The translations under genes were made by a program, and so were the position numbers. Under the pieces are notes generated by a model. The model saw nothing but the letters and a program-made list of their open reading frames with translations, had not been told where the DNA came from and did not search any database. Source: Hypomesus transpacificus (Eukaryota; Chordata; Actinopteri; Osmeriformes; Osmeridae). From it: a stretch of DNA of 64,000 nt. This document shows, piece after piece, positions 46,310 to 58,276 of this stretch. The first letter of the stretch is position 1; each line of letters begins with the position of its first letter. Where the stretch lies: assembly GCF_021917145.1 (NCBI RefSeq), contig NC_061065.1:12025412-12089411 (forward strand), read 5' to 3'.

Positions 46310-48942
46310 TAGCATCTGTACAAATACTTGAGCTCAAACCCCTTCTCGAAAATGGAAAAATACTTGTTAATACTTTTAGGAACATTTTATATTTATATAT
46401 ATAAATAGACCTTTGGCATTCATAAATTCTAGCTGCAAAACTAAAAAGCTTCGAACAATATTATAATTTATGAAACCAGATTCCTACGCAGTCTGGAGGC
46501 CAGCCAGCAGCTTGTATCTTAGAGAGAACCAGCCAAGACAACCATGCTTTCTCCCTTTTTAGACGCGTCTGTTACACACCAACACGTTTCCCTTTTAGAA
46601 CCGTCTTCAGAACCGTTCTCACCCTAGACCTCTGCATAGAGGACAAACAGAAATCAATAATAGCTGTACACGTTCATATTTCAAGATCAACACGGCGACG
46701 TACGCAAAAGTGTCCAAGCTTTTCTTACTAGACTTCTACTTCTACTTCTTGTCGCCACATAACTTGGTTTAGCTTCAGCAGCGATTCTCAGTTATCCAGT
46801 TCATCCGAGCATCTCCGGTACAATCATCTGCCAGGTGTCTTACCAGGTACGGCAGCCACTTCGGCTAACCGAGTGGACGTGCCAATGCATTGTTTGTGCC
46901 TATGGCTTTATGACGGCCATAAAAAAAAGACAATGTACAATATACAGTGTCAGCAGGACTAACCTTCATATGGGATTCATACACACCCATACCCAATATG
47001 CTGTTCTAGTCCAGACTATACAATCCACAATGGGACGCAGACTTCTACTGCATAGATATGAAAGGCACGGGAGAAGGATTACACTCTAATCTGAATGATT
47101 ACTGAATGTAATGTGCTGGTGGGTGCCATACTTGCATAGAGAATACCTCAATTATTATGCTATCCCACCATTCATTTATCAAATCTGCCTCTTTTTCAGC
47201 ATAACTGGTTAATAATTGAGGCAGGGTTTCTAACCATGCTCAACATGACCAATATTATAGTCCATGCAAAAACAATGTACTTTTTTTTTTTTTTTTTTAC
47301 AAAAAAGGCTACTTTTTAAAACACCAGGCTATAATGACTTCCACCCCCACCCCCCTTTTTTGTAAATACAGTATCTAAAGTTGGAATTCAAAAGATTTTA
47401 TGACCCGATAGAAAACAAGTGCTGTGCTGGTTGTCATGACTGGTTCCCATGGTTATTTTCTGGTAGAAGACTAGAGATCAATATTTCTCTGGTCGCCGTG
47501 GGTGGAGGGGCTATGGGGCAAAGTGACAAAAGACGTCCACAGGTTTAAAGAAGCGCTGGACCTATAAGGCTGCTGGGCTACTCATCTAGAGCAAAGATAT
47601 TTCTAGAACCTTCTGCACCCCGGGTCATCCCGGTGAACACGCACATACAAACCTTTTGCGTTAGATCTACATGCTACCTGACCTGCTAATGTCAAGGCCT
47701 ATCTGTGCTTCTACATGTGTATATATTGAATGTTTCTCTGTTCAGTTATACTCTTGGAGACCAGTGACAGCGATATGCTATGGTCAGTCCTGTCGTTGGT
47801 TCCTGAATAGCTGTTTTGGTTGAGAAGACCCCTGAATGTTACCTGAAGGTTAGTTCCTAACCTGGTTTTTAACAGAGTCCAGTAATATTGCTTGTCAAGC
47901 AGCAGCTTACTAAGCATCTTATGGTTGTCTCCCCCAAGGGATTAGCAACACCCAGATCAACTGCAGTTTCCTATGTATGAGATCCTAACAGGGGCTCCCC
48001 ATGTCAATTAACATTACAGCAGGGGTGTTGCCAGGAATTAAAAACCCCAGAATCATGCCCCCCCCCCTCCCCCTTAAGACGCCCTGCACTCCAGTCACAA
48101 AGCACGCTTCATACACCCACTCAAGTACACACACACACACAATCTGACGACACCAGAAAGGTCTAAACAGGAAGCAAGGGGGGGAGAGAGGAAGTGAATG
48201 TACACAGACAGTCATGTTGAGAAGGGCTGAGTCACTCCACACTGTCGACCAGCGATCAATAGCAGAGGGCGGGGAGGCGGGGCTTACGAGGGGGGGATGT
48301 GATTTCACAACAGGTTTCAGTAGGCGCCGGTTTGGGGAGGAAGATTCTGATTTGTGGGATCAGCTGTCAGACAGAAAGGCACTTGACGGAGCAGCAGAGT
48401 CATTTCCTACTGGCTGGGATTTTGTGGGAGGGGCTTGGGCAGGGAGCGTCTAAAAAAAACAAAACACGCATATCAACACACTTTGGTGTGAGCGCACACA
48501 GGAGAGCCAGGGTTCGAATGAACAAGTCTGTACACTCCAAGACAGGTCCGTGATCCGACAAGAGTTTCGTCCATCGGTGGACATACAGGAAGCGCGGTGA
48601 GGTCAGATGACCGACGCCGCCATGGTAACCGGATTCACAGCTTAGCCCTACATTCAGATAGCCGAGGACTGTGTCGCTCCATCACATAGAATGGGGGGGG
48701 GGGGGGCTGGGGTGAGGAAAAACTCCCTATACATACATCCACACACGCCTGGGTGTGGACACACACATACACAAAGTCTTAGTACCTAGTTTCCTTTTCC
48801 CTTTATAAAACCAGACTTCCAGGTCTGTGCCAGAGTTCTTTGGACGAGGAGAGAGAGAGCGAGGCGGAGGATGGGTGACGCCTCGGGAGGGGAGAGAGAG
48901 CGTGTGCGGCGGCAGCGCCCCCCGTCGGCGAGGGTTGCGCCC
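46310..48942 (-). other. Probable long 3' UTR of CEP85L
   Basis: AT-rich, non-repetitive sequence with no exon on either strand, bounded by the CEP85L stop codon and the candidate poly(A) signals. It contains a T18 run at about 47281 and a G-run at about 48690. Assignment to CEP85L is inferred from position. Confidence 0.45.
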
Positions 48943-49208
48943 TCACTGCGTCACACAGTTGTCCCCCATGTCCTGCGCGTAGCGGTCGGAGATGGCCGTC
49001 CTCAGGGCGTCCACATCCTTCCGCAGCTGGCCCACCTCGGACAGCTTGGACTTGAGCCCCTCCTCCAGACCCACGTTGTCGTTCTCCTCCCCCGACACGC
49101 TCATCGCTGGAGAGAGAGCGAGAGCGGTTAGCATGTCGCTAGCAACAAACCGTATGCGCGTGTGTGTGGACAGCTCCTTCCGCAGTCACAGTGAATGTAT
49201 TCAGTGGA

Positions 49209-49243
<35 letters not shown>

Positions 49244-51041
49244 CTCTCTCTCTCGTGTGTGTGTGTGTACTCACACTTGATGCCCAGTAACAGTGCTAGG
49301 TTGGGCTCCTTGCCCTGTGCCCTCTGGGTGAGGATGCTGCAGAGGGCCTGGAGATCCAGCAGACACAGGGACATCTCCCTGAGCAGGGGCCCAGCCTCGG
49401 TCACCTGGCTGCCGGTCGCCGGGCGCACCATCACCCCCTCCTCCACCTGCCTCTGGTTCTGCGACAGGGACATTCGCATGGTGATGAAGCGCACCAACGC
49501 CGCCACACACACAGCATCCTTTTCAGCTCAGTGCCACAGGCGACAAAGATAGTGGACAGTTAAAGAGCATTCAGCTTTCTAGGTCCGTTAGTCGTTTAAG
49601 AACCAGTTATAGAGCTAGTCACTTCCTCCTTCATCTGTCCATTGCTCCCTCCCCCTTCATCCATCCTCTTTTCCTGCACCCCCCCCCACGCCCTCATCCC
49701 CCCACCCCCCCCCTGCTCTCCCAGGCAGACCTGATAATTGCCTCTTGTGTCCCTGTCAGCTAGATAATGCATGGCGCCCGGGCTGAGCTCTGCGCGTGTG
49801 TAAGTGAAAGAGAGGGCATGTAAGCGCTCCTCTCGCTGTGCTAGAGACACTCGGCATCCTCCGTTTCTAAGACACCCCAACGCGCTCGCCGCGTGACAGG
49901 CTCAAACGTGCACAAGTTCAGCTCTTGACACATCTCGTATGCTTTACCTTGAGACTGCAAGATTCAAATGGAAACGGAATTCTAATGGCGGGTGTGTGTG
50001 TGTGGAGTGTAGTGGGGTGCAGTGTGTGTGCAGGGTTGTGCAGTGTGTGTTTGTGCAGTGCAGTGTGTGTGTGTGTGCAGGGTAGCATACCTCCTGCAGG
50101 GTTCTGGAGAGGGAGGTCAGGTCCTCCTCCTTCTCCTGCAGCTGACACTGGAGCTCTTCAGATAATCTCCTCTCCTGCTGTAGTCTCCTTTCTGCTGCCT
50201 GGACACACACACACATTCAGGTAAACCACCGTTTTGGGGGCCGTTTTGGGGGCCACTGTCCAAGGTCCTGTGTGTGTTTGTGTGTAAGTAGTCTTACCAT
50301 CAGCTCCAGGGTCAGCTCCTCTATCTGCTTCTTCTGATTGGGTATCAGCTAGAGGAGAATTACAGAGACGCCATCAGCATCTAGCACCACACACACCTCT
50401 CACTGGGAAACCCTCAGAAGACGTGTGCGCGTGTCTAACCTTGCTGTTCTGCTCCTGCTGCTCTACAAGTCTACTGTTCTCTGCTTCCAGCTGCTTCAGG
50501 TCCATCATGGGAAGCCGCACACCGTCTTCCAGACACTGCTCCACCTTGGCCTGCAGGCTGGACCGCACAGTGACACACATCAAGTACCCCCGACGCATAA
50601 AAACCCGACAATACTAAGTACCTGTTCACCCGCCTTGAAATACTTCTTCGCCGGCCTCGAAAGATTCAAGAAGTTCATGAAACATTTCAAAGAGAACATT
50701 TTTCAAATAACCTTTTATCAGCGGCAGACGGACGGCGAGAGAGACTGAGCGAGAAGAGAGAAAATGAAGTGAGAGAAAGACGGGAGGAGACGAGATAAAT
50801 GCTGAGAGAACGGTATAATGGGAGACGAGGGAGAGCGGAGAGGGGGAGGAGAGACAGACGGCGCGTCTGGGCGCTCCCACCTGTGAACGGCAGCCATCAG
50901 CTCCCTCTCCCTCCTCCCCTGGGTCTCCATGAGCGTCTCCTTCTCCCGCAGCAGGCTCCGCTCCTCCTCCAGGCTCTGCTCCAGGCGGCTCGCCTGCTCC
51001 TGCAGATCCTCCGCCTTCTTCTGCACCTCCTCCAGCTGGAG

Positions 51042-51075
<34 letters not shown>

Positions 51076-54000
51076 GGGACGTTAGTATTTACAGTTACCT
51101 TGTTTAGGGGACACTTTTATCCGAGGTGACCGACCAATAGTGCATATAGAAAGTGCAACAGAAGTATGCAAACAAACACACACTCCACTCAACACGCCTA
51201 CACTGCGTGTGTCTTTATTCCCACACCTGCTGATTACTATCGACATCTGGTGGTCAGACGGCATACTACACCACCACGCCAACAAATTAATTACTATCTT
51301 CAGGTAAATTAAACTGATGAGTATTCAATCAAATTATCATGCAGGGAGAAAGAGGAGAAAAAAATCTGTGCTAAGGGTTTAACAGCCAGTGGAGTTAAAC
51401 GACCGTCTGATCCAATCAGGTTGCTGTGGACCATCTGTTCACATCAAAGGTGTGTGTGTGTGTTTGAATGCCAGAAAATGTAGTTAATGTGTATGTGTGG
51501 GGTGTTTTCATCCATGCGTCATTAGTTTGTGTGCGTCTTTGCATGCAAGCATATGTAGTTTCTGTGCTGTGTGTGTGTGTCAGTGTGTGTGAGTGTCTGT
51601 GTCTGTGTGTGTCAGTATGTCAGTGTGTGTCAGTGTGTGTGTGTGTCAGTGTGTGTGTGTGACAGTGTGTGTGTGTGTGACAGTGTGTGTGTGTGTGACA
51701 GTGTGTGTGTACCTGCTGGGCCTGTGTCTGGACCTCGTCCAGGGACGGCAGGTCGGCCAGGTATTTCTCCAGGGTCTCGATGCGCTGCTGCTTCTCCTGG
51801 TTCTGCTCACTCTCACGCTGGCACTTCTTCTTCAGGCTGCTGATGTAGCGGTCACGAGTCTTCATCTGGGGGACAGGATGTACACACGTACAGGGGTCAG
51901 AATGAGGTCTGTAGTACAGATCAGTATGAGGTCTGTAGTACAGGGTCAGTATGAAGTCTGTAGTACAGGTCAGTATGAAGTCTGTAGTACAGGGTCAGTA
52001 TGAAGTCTGTAGTACAGGTCAGTATGAGGTCTGTAGTCCAGGGTCAGTATGAGGTCTGTAGTACAAGTCAGAATGAGGTCTGTAGTACAGTTTAGAATGA
52101 GGACTATAGTCAAGGTCAGTATGAGGTCTGTAGTACAGGTCAGAATGAGGTCTGTAGTACAGGGTCAGTATGAAGTCTGTAGTACAGGTCAGTATGAGGT
52201 ATGTAGTACAGGTCAGTATGAGGTATGTAGTCCAGGGTCAGTATGAGGTCTGTAGTACAAGTCAGAATGAGGTCTGTAGTACAGTTTAGAATGAGGACTA
52301 TAGTCAAGGTCAGTATGAGGTATGTAGTACAGGTCAGAATGAGGTCTGTAGTACAGGTCAGAATGAGGTCTGTAGTACAGGGTCAGTATGAGGACTGTAG
52401 TACAGGTCAGTATGAGGTCTGTAGTACAGGGTCAGTATGAGGTCTGTAGTACAGGTATGGTACCTTCTCCTCCAGCTTCTTGATGTCTTCTGCGTACTTC
52501 TGGGTATTCTGCTTCAGGAACTCATTGAGGTGGATGACCTCCAGCTCCGCGGCCGCCAGCTTCCTACCAAGCTCCCCCCCCTCACAGCACAGTGGCCTAT
52601 CAGAAACCTGCAGGGGCGGGACCAGCTGCATGTCGTATGACGGCTCCTGCTGATGACCAATCAGAGGCATTAGATAGTGATGTGTCTGAAGACGACCAGT
52701 CAAAAGCATTAAATAGTGTTCTGAGGTGAGAAGACACTCAAACGATAAACTACTCAGCGCTTACACAAATATACTGTCGATAAATAATAAACAACAATAA
52801 GTTAGTAGTATGTTAGTAGTGGGCTAGGACTGGGAAGGTATAGTGTTGGTTTACAGTATGTTAGGTACAATACACAACAATAAAAAGCACTACAGTTCGT
52901 CCTTCGGAAAGAAGTGAAGTTTCAAAAAGATTGAATAGAATATAGAATGACACAGTATGATGGAGCCTCCCTGTGTAAGAGAGTCAGATGGCTGAGCGGG
53001 GACGGGCTATTAATCAGAAGGTTGCCGGATCATGCCAAATGCCGTTGTGTCCTTGGGCAAGCCACTTCACCCTACTTGCCTCGAGGGAATGCCCCTGTAA
53101 TGACTGTAAGTCCCTCTGGATAAGAGCGTCTGCTAAATGACTCAATGTAATAACTCCTTGGCGGTTCCTCTGGCGGTTTACCTTGGTGGTTTTCAGCAGG
53201 TAGGGCTCATCGCAGCGCCCTCTCTGGCTCTGGAGGACCTGCTGGGCTCGCAGCTCGTTCTCCCTGATCCGTGCATGAAGCTGCAAGATCTGCTGCTTCT
53301 GCCTGGAAGCACAAAGAGATAACGGCCGTTTATCAATCTACGCTAGGAACGTCCTTGGGTCCTTGCGAGAACGGTCTCACAAGACCGCGAGGACGGGGAA
53401 CGATTTGAGATGCGCGTGTTCTTGCAATGACTTCTGGGAAATCAGATGCGTTGTCGCTGGCCAAGTTGCCATCCGATGGATCCTCGAGGGGGCGAATCAA
53501 GAACACTTCCAGGTATTTTTGGCGTTCTTGGTGACTTGTGTTCTTTGGATTGGAACCGTACTTGGGCAATGAAAGATTACGTAAAAATAGTTTGCAAGAA
53601 TACAAGAATGGAGAAAAATGTGTATTGATCAACAGCCAACATCCCTGTGACTCTGGCATTGGCCATCTCTGCTTCGGTCTGGTGAACACAGAGAACTGAT
53701 TACACTCGAATAGGCTGTATGCCGTTTCTGTCTGGTGATCACGGTGAGGAAATCACATTGACTCTTGAACAGCAATCTACTGCTTCTGTCTGATGGCCTT
53801 CTGTGTTATTCATGATATGATTCAACACTAGTGGACAGGCTAGAACAAAACGTTCTGCCTGTATCTCCACAGACTCACTTCATAACAGGCACTGAGCTTG
53901 GCTACTATGTCCTGGGTCCTACAATTCTAGTCAACTGACAGATGAAGGCTGCTGTTCTGCCACCACTTTAATATCTCTCCAGAGGACTTTGTGTGTGTGT

Positions 54001-54271
54001 GTGTGTGTCCTTGTGTGTGTTTGCATGTCTGCAGAAGTACCATCCATCTGCCCATGCACAGAAAATGGATGACGCATAGATTTGACCCCAGTAAAATGTC
54101 AGATTTATTATGATTTGGTAATGTGTGTGTGTGCGTGCTTCTTTGCTATGGGCTGGCTGTCCTGCAGACAGAAATAAACGAGAGTGCTGATAAATGCTAC
54201 AGAATAAATCTCAGAATACTAAATGCAGTGTAAGAGGGTGGCTATGTGCTTGTGCCAGACTAAGTGTGTGC

Positions 54272-54304
<33 letters not shown>

Positions 54305-57300
54305 AGGGTGTGTAGTAGTGTAGCTCCCATTTATTAGGGTCCATTAACGAAACCGATGTAGTTTGTCTGATGAGTGTCAACTGTAAAACTGTTACCAAGC
54401 TTATTGGTTGTTTCTCACTGCTTGTGTCACACTAGGAAACTGTTAATTTGCTGGCGGATGCCCAACATGTTGTCTCATTTACACACCAACACGCACACAC
54501 ACACCAACACGCACACACACACACACACCAACACGCACACACACACACCCCCATCCCCACACACACACAGCTGCAGTTCAAAGCATTGTTGGTGTGTCCC
54601 TTTAATCCTGGTTCTATGTGGCCAAGAGACAGGGTGATGTTCCCTGTCTGCAGACCTGGCTGGACTTCCTCCACTAAAACCACAGGTCACCCTGGCTATG
54701 GCACACACACACACACACACACACAGTTAATGACAGTCTGAAAGAGGACACTGTGTGGTGTGCATGGCTGCTTGCTGTCACACTGACATCTGCTCAAGGT
54801 CACTGCTTGGCCCATCGGCAGGTGAGGTAGCCTGTGTGTGTGTGTGTACTGACATGTGTGTGTGTGTGTACTGACATGTGTGTGTGTGTGTACTGACATG
54901 TGTGTGTGTGTGTGCACCCATGTGTGTGTGGGTCAGTACCTGTCTATCTCCAGCTCCCTCTGCCTCAGCAGACCCTCTTTAATCTTCACCAGAGTGTTGA
55001 CGGGTAGCGACGTTCCGGCGAGCATCTGGAAGGGAAACACCAAACACAGGTTCATCATCAGCATCGTCATCACCACCCCTCATTACAGGTTCATCATCAG
55101 CATCGTCATCACCACCCCTCATTACAGGTTCATCATCAGCATCGTCATCACCACCCCTCATTACAGGTTCATCATCAGCATCGTCATCACCACCCCTCAT
55201 TACAGGTTCATCATCAGCATCGTCATCACCACCCCTCATTACAGGTTCATCATCAGCATCGTCATCACCACCCCTCATTACAGGTTCATCATCAGCATCG
55301 TCATCACCACCCCTCATTACAGGTTCATCATCAGCATCGTCATCACCACCCCTCATTACAGGGGCTATCACCGTTATCCTCGCAACATCCCCTCTCCTTT
55401 GGCGGGTCCAGCATCTAAACGGAGAGATGACGCGAGAACGGAAGGTTCCGGTCTCCCTCAGAGACTGTCCTGGTCCCACTCCCAGTGGCTGAGGCCTCCA
55501 CCCTCACCTCACCCACCCCCAGCCCCCTGTCACATCAGGCTTATCTCCACGACCCCCCCCCCCCTCCGACCCCCACTACCCCTTCCCTAGGAGTCCCTTC
55601 AGCGCCGGCATGGTGTGAGCGACGACGTGTGTGAGATGGGGCTGTGTGTGAGAATGTATATGTGTGTGTCCGTGTGTGCCTATGATTCTATGAGAGTGTG
55701 TGTGTGTGTGTGTCTATGATTCTATGAGTGTGTGTGTGTGAGGGGGCTTATCTATAGGCTTCCAGATGGAGGGAGGCCATTCCCAGAACTCTCCCCACAC
55801 CCAGTCTAAGAGCCCAGCTGAGAGCCTCCATTACAGGCTGTGTACAGGTCCTCCCAGCCACTCTGCCAGGGGCAGCAGAGGGTGTCCTCTCGGGGGGAGT
55901 TGGGGAGGGGGAATGGGGGGGGGGCGAATGGAGGCTTCTGCGTTCACATGTTACGCTCCCGGAGACCCTCTTCTACCCTGGGCCATTCGGAGAGGGTGCC
56001 TAGCATCCGTTTCGTACAGCGTGGTCGACCAAACAGGCCTCAACAAAACAGGTCAACAGGACAACACAGATCTCGACAATGGCGGTTATAAATAGGCTGG
56101 ACTGTGGAAGGGATCTGGGGGACAAGGGACGTGCACAACACCTGGTTTCAATCATCTCTGTGTGTGTCTGTGTGTGTGTGTGTGGGGGGGGGGGGGGAGT
56201 GAGGCTGTGTGAGACGGAGGTTTTGATTGACGAGGTATTTTTCTTAACCAGTTCGCAGTTGCCGTGGCTACAGAGCTTACCAGGGGCGTGGTTTAAAGAG
56301 AGGGCTAGGCACCTGCCAGTTTTAGGCTTTCGGAAAAATGGCGGCTGGCTCTGGCTGAGCCTGGTGCTAAACCTAACGTAGCCATGCCATTCACACACTG
56401 CGTGTGTGTGTGAGAGAGACAAGCTCAAATATGTCAAGAGAGCAGATAGAGAGGATTGCAGGAGGGGGGGGGGGGGTCCTGGTGTCGCCAGACAGTCGGT
56501 AGCTAAAGAGTGTGAGTGAGTGTGCGAGTGTGAGTGAGTGTGCGAGTGTGAGTGAGTGTGCGAGTGTGAGTGAGTGTGCGAGTGTGAGTGAGTGTGCGAG
56601 TGTGCTCGGATAACGTCAACTCCCCGGCAGGATCTTCTGACCAGCTAAGACATCTACTGTGAACATCCGGAACCTTCCCCTCCATGTCGGAAGACAAACG
56701 CCTCCTTCGCAGACTGTGGCCCTGCTACTGCACCCTCGCGCACACACACACACACGGCTGATCTCAGCTGCAGGTGTGAGTGTGTGGACGTGGGGAGTGT
56801 GTGGACGTGGGGCCCTCTCAAACAGCCCTCTAGGTCACATCAACCTGCTGTATTCCCAACCTGCTCGCCAGACTCACTTTACAGCACTCTAATAACCAGT
56901 CTCTCCTCTGAGGTGTGTGTGTGTCTCAGATATGAAGACATTTATCATCTGCTACACACACACACACACACACACACAGCAGCTTTATCCATAAAACACG
57001 CTGAGAACTCAGAAGGTCAAACCCAACTACAGAGAAGGCCATGCTAACTAATGACAGTGTGCGTGTGTGTGTGTGTGAGAGAGAGAGGGTGATTATATCC
57101 GTGATTACCATGGCGCAGCATGGAGAGAGGAGAGGCAAGGCCATAGAGGACAGGGACAAAGCTTGGGCAGTTCCTAACGTGTGTATGCGCGTGTGTGGGG
57201 GGGAGTGTGTGTCCGCGGGGCGCGGGCATCCGGGTGTGTGCGGAGGAGGGTTCAGTCAGTAAATCCAGGTCTTTCCAGTCCTAATCTCCCTTCTCTGGTG

Positions 57301-58244
57301 ACGGCCCTCCTTCCTCCCATTCCTCGGTTCCAGCCCTGGGCCACCTTTTCGACAGCGGGCACAGGCCTGGAACCCGCCGGAATCAGGCCCCGACTTCCTG
57401 CGCCAACGGCTGGAGCTACTGGACACACTGGTCTGAGGTGACAGAGGCAGGGGTTCCCACCCTCTCTCGCGCACAAATGCAAATTCCCTATCGCAGGCGG
57501 CAAAGTACTAAAACAGTATGACGACTGTTATCCCTGTGACATCCATCCGACGTGAGCTGAAAGATAGTCGTAGTTGTTTCCGGATATTCCCCAAAAATGT
57601 ATAATCTTGTTCGGGACTCTCCTGTTTTTTTTTTGTTTTGTTTTTGCACGTCTCTTTCCTCCTTCACTCCCCATCCTCCTTTTGTTCCCGCCCCATTCCT
57701 ACCGTCTCTCTTTCGCTCTCTCTCTCTCTCCCTCCCTCCCTCCATTTCTCTTCTCTCCGCCCCTCGTTTTCCATGCCTTATGCCCAGCGTCTGGGTCCAC
57801 ACCAGAACCTCGCCTGACACACAGGCAGTCCAGACCAGTCCGGACCAGTCCAGACCAGCCCAGACCAGCCCTTCACCCTCACCAAGAGCCAGACCAGGAC
57901 CGTGGGACCAGCCCATCCATCGCAGACCTCCAGCCATCCAGCCAGCCAGGAGCAGCAGGCATCGAGCAGCCTCTCCACCTTCCTCCTCCACCTCCTGTCC
58001 TCTAAAGCAGGTAAGACGAGCCCCTCCACAACCCCCCCCTCCCCCCCCCAACCTCGCAGCTTCTTCTGGTCCGGTGAGTTAGCCAGCCAGCCCGTTCGTT
58101 TAGCCGCGTTCCTCTCTACAGGATGAGGACGTGCGGACGAGCCACAGATTTCAAATGTGTTCAGTGTACTCCGTTAGCATCTAATGACGTCCTCTTTAAA
58201 GCAATATTCTCATTCAGTGTATGATATACAGTCAAATGCAAAAC

Positions 58245-58276
<32 letters not shown>

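Noticed and set aside
52981..53050. tRNA gene
   Set aside because: Internal promoter-like boxes are present but the cloverleaf is not, and related copies occur at three other places with a shared body and tail, so it is a SINE.
55048..55361. CRISPR-like array of 39-bp units
   Set aside because: The units are contiguous with no unique spacers, in a vertebrate intron; it is a minisatellite.
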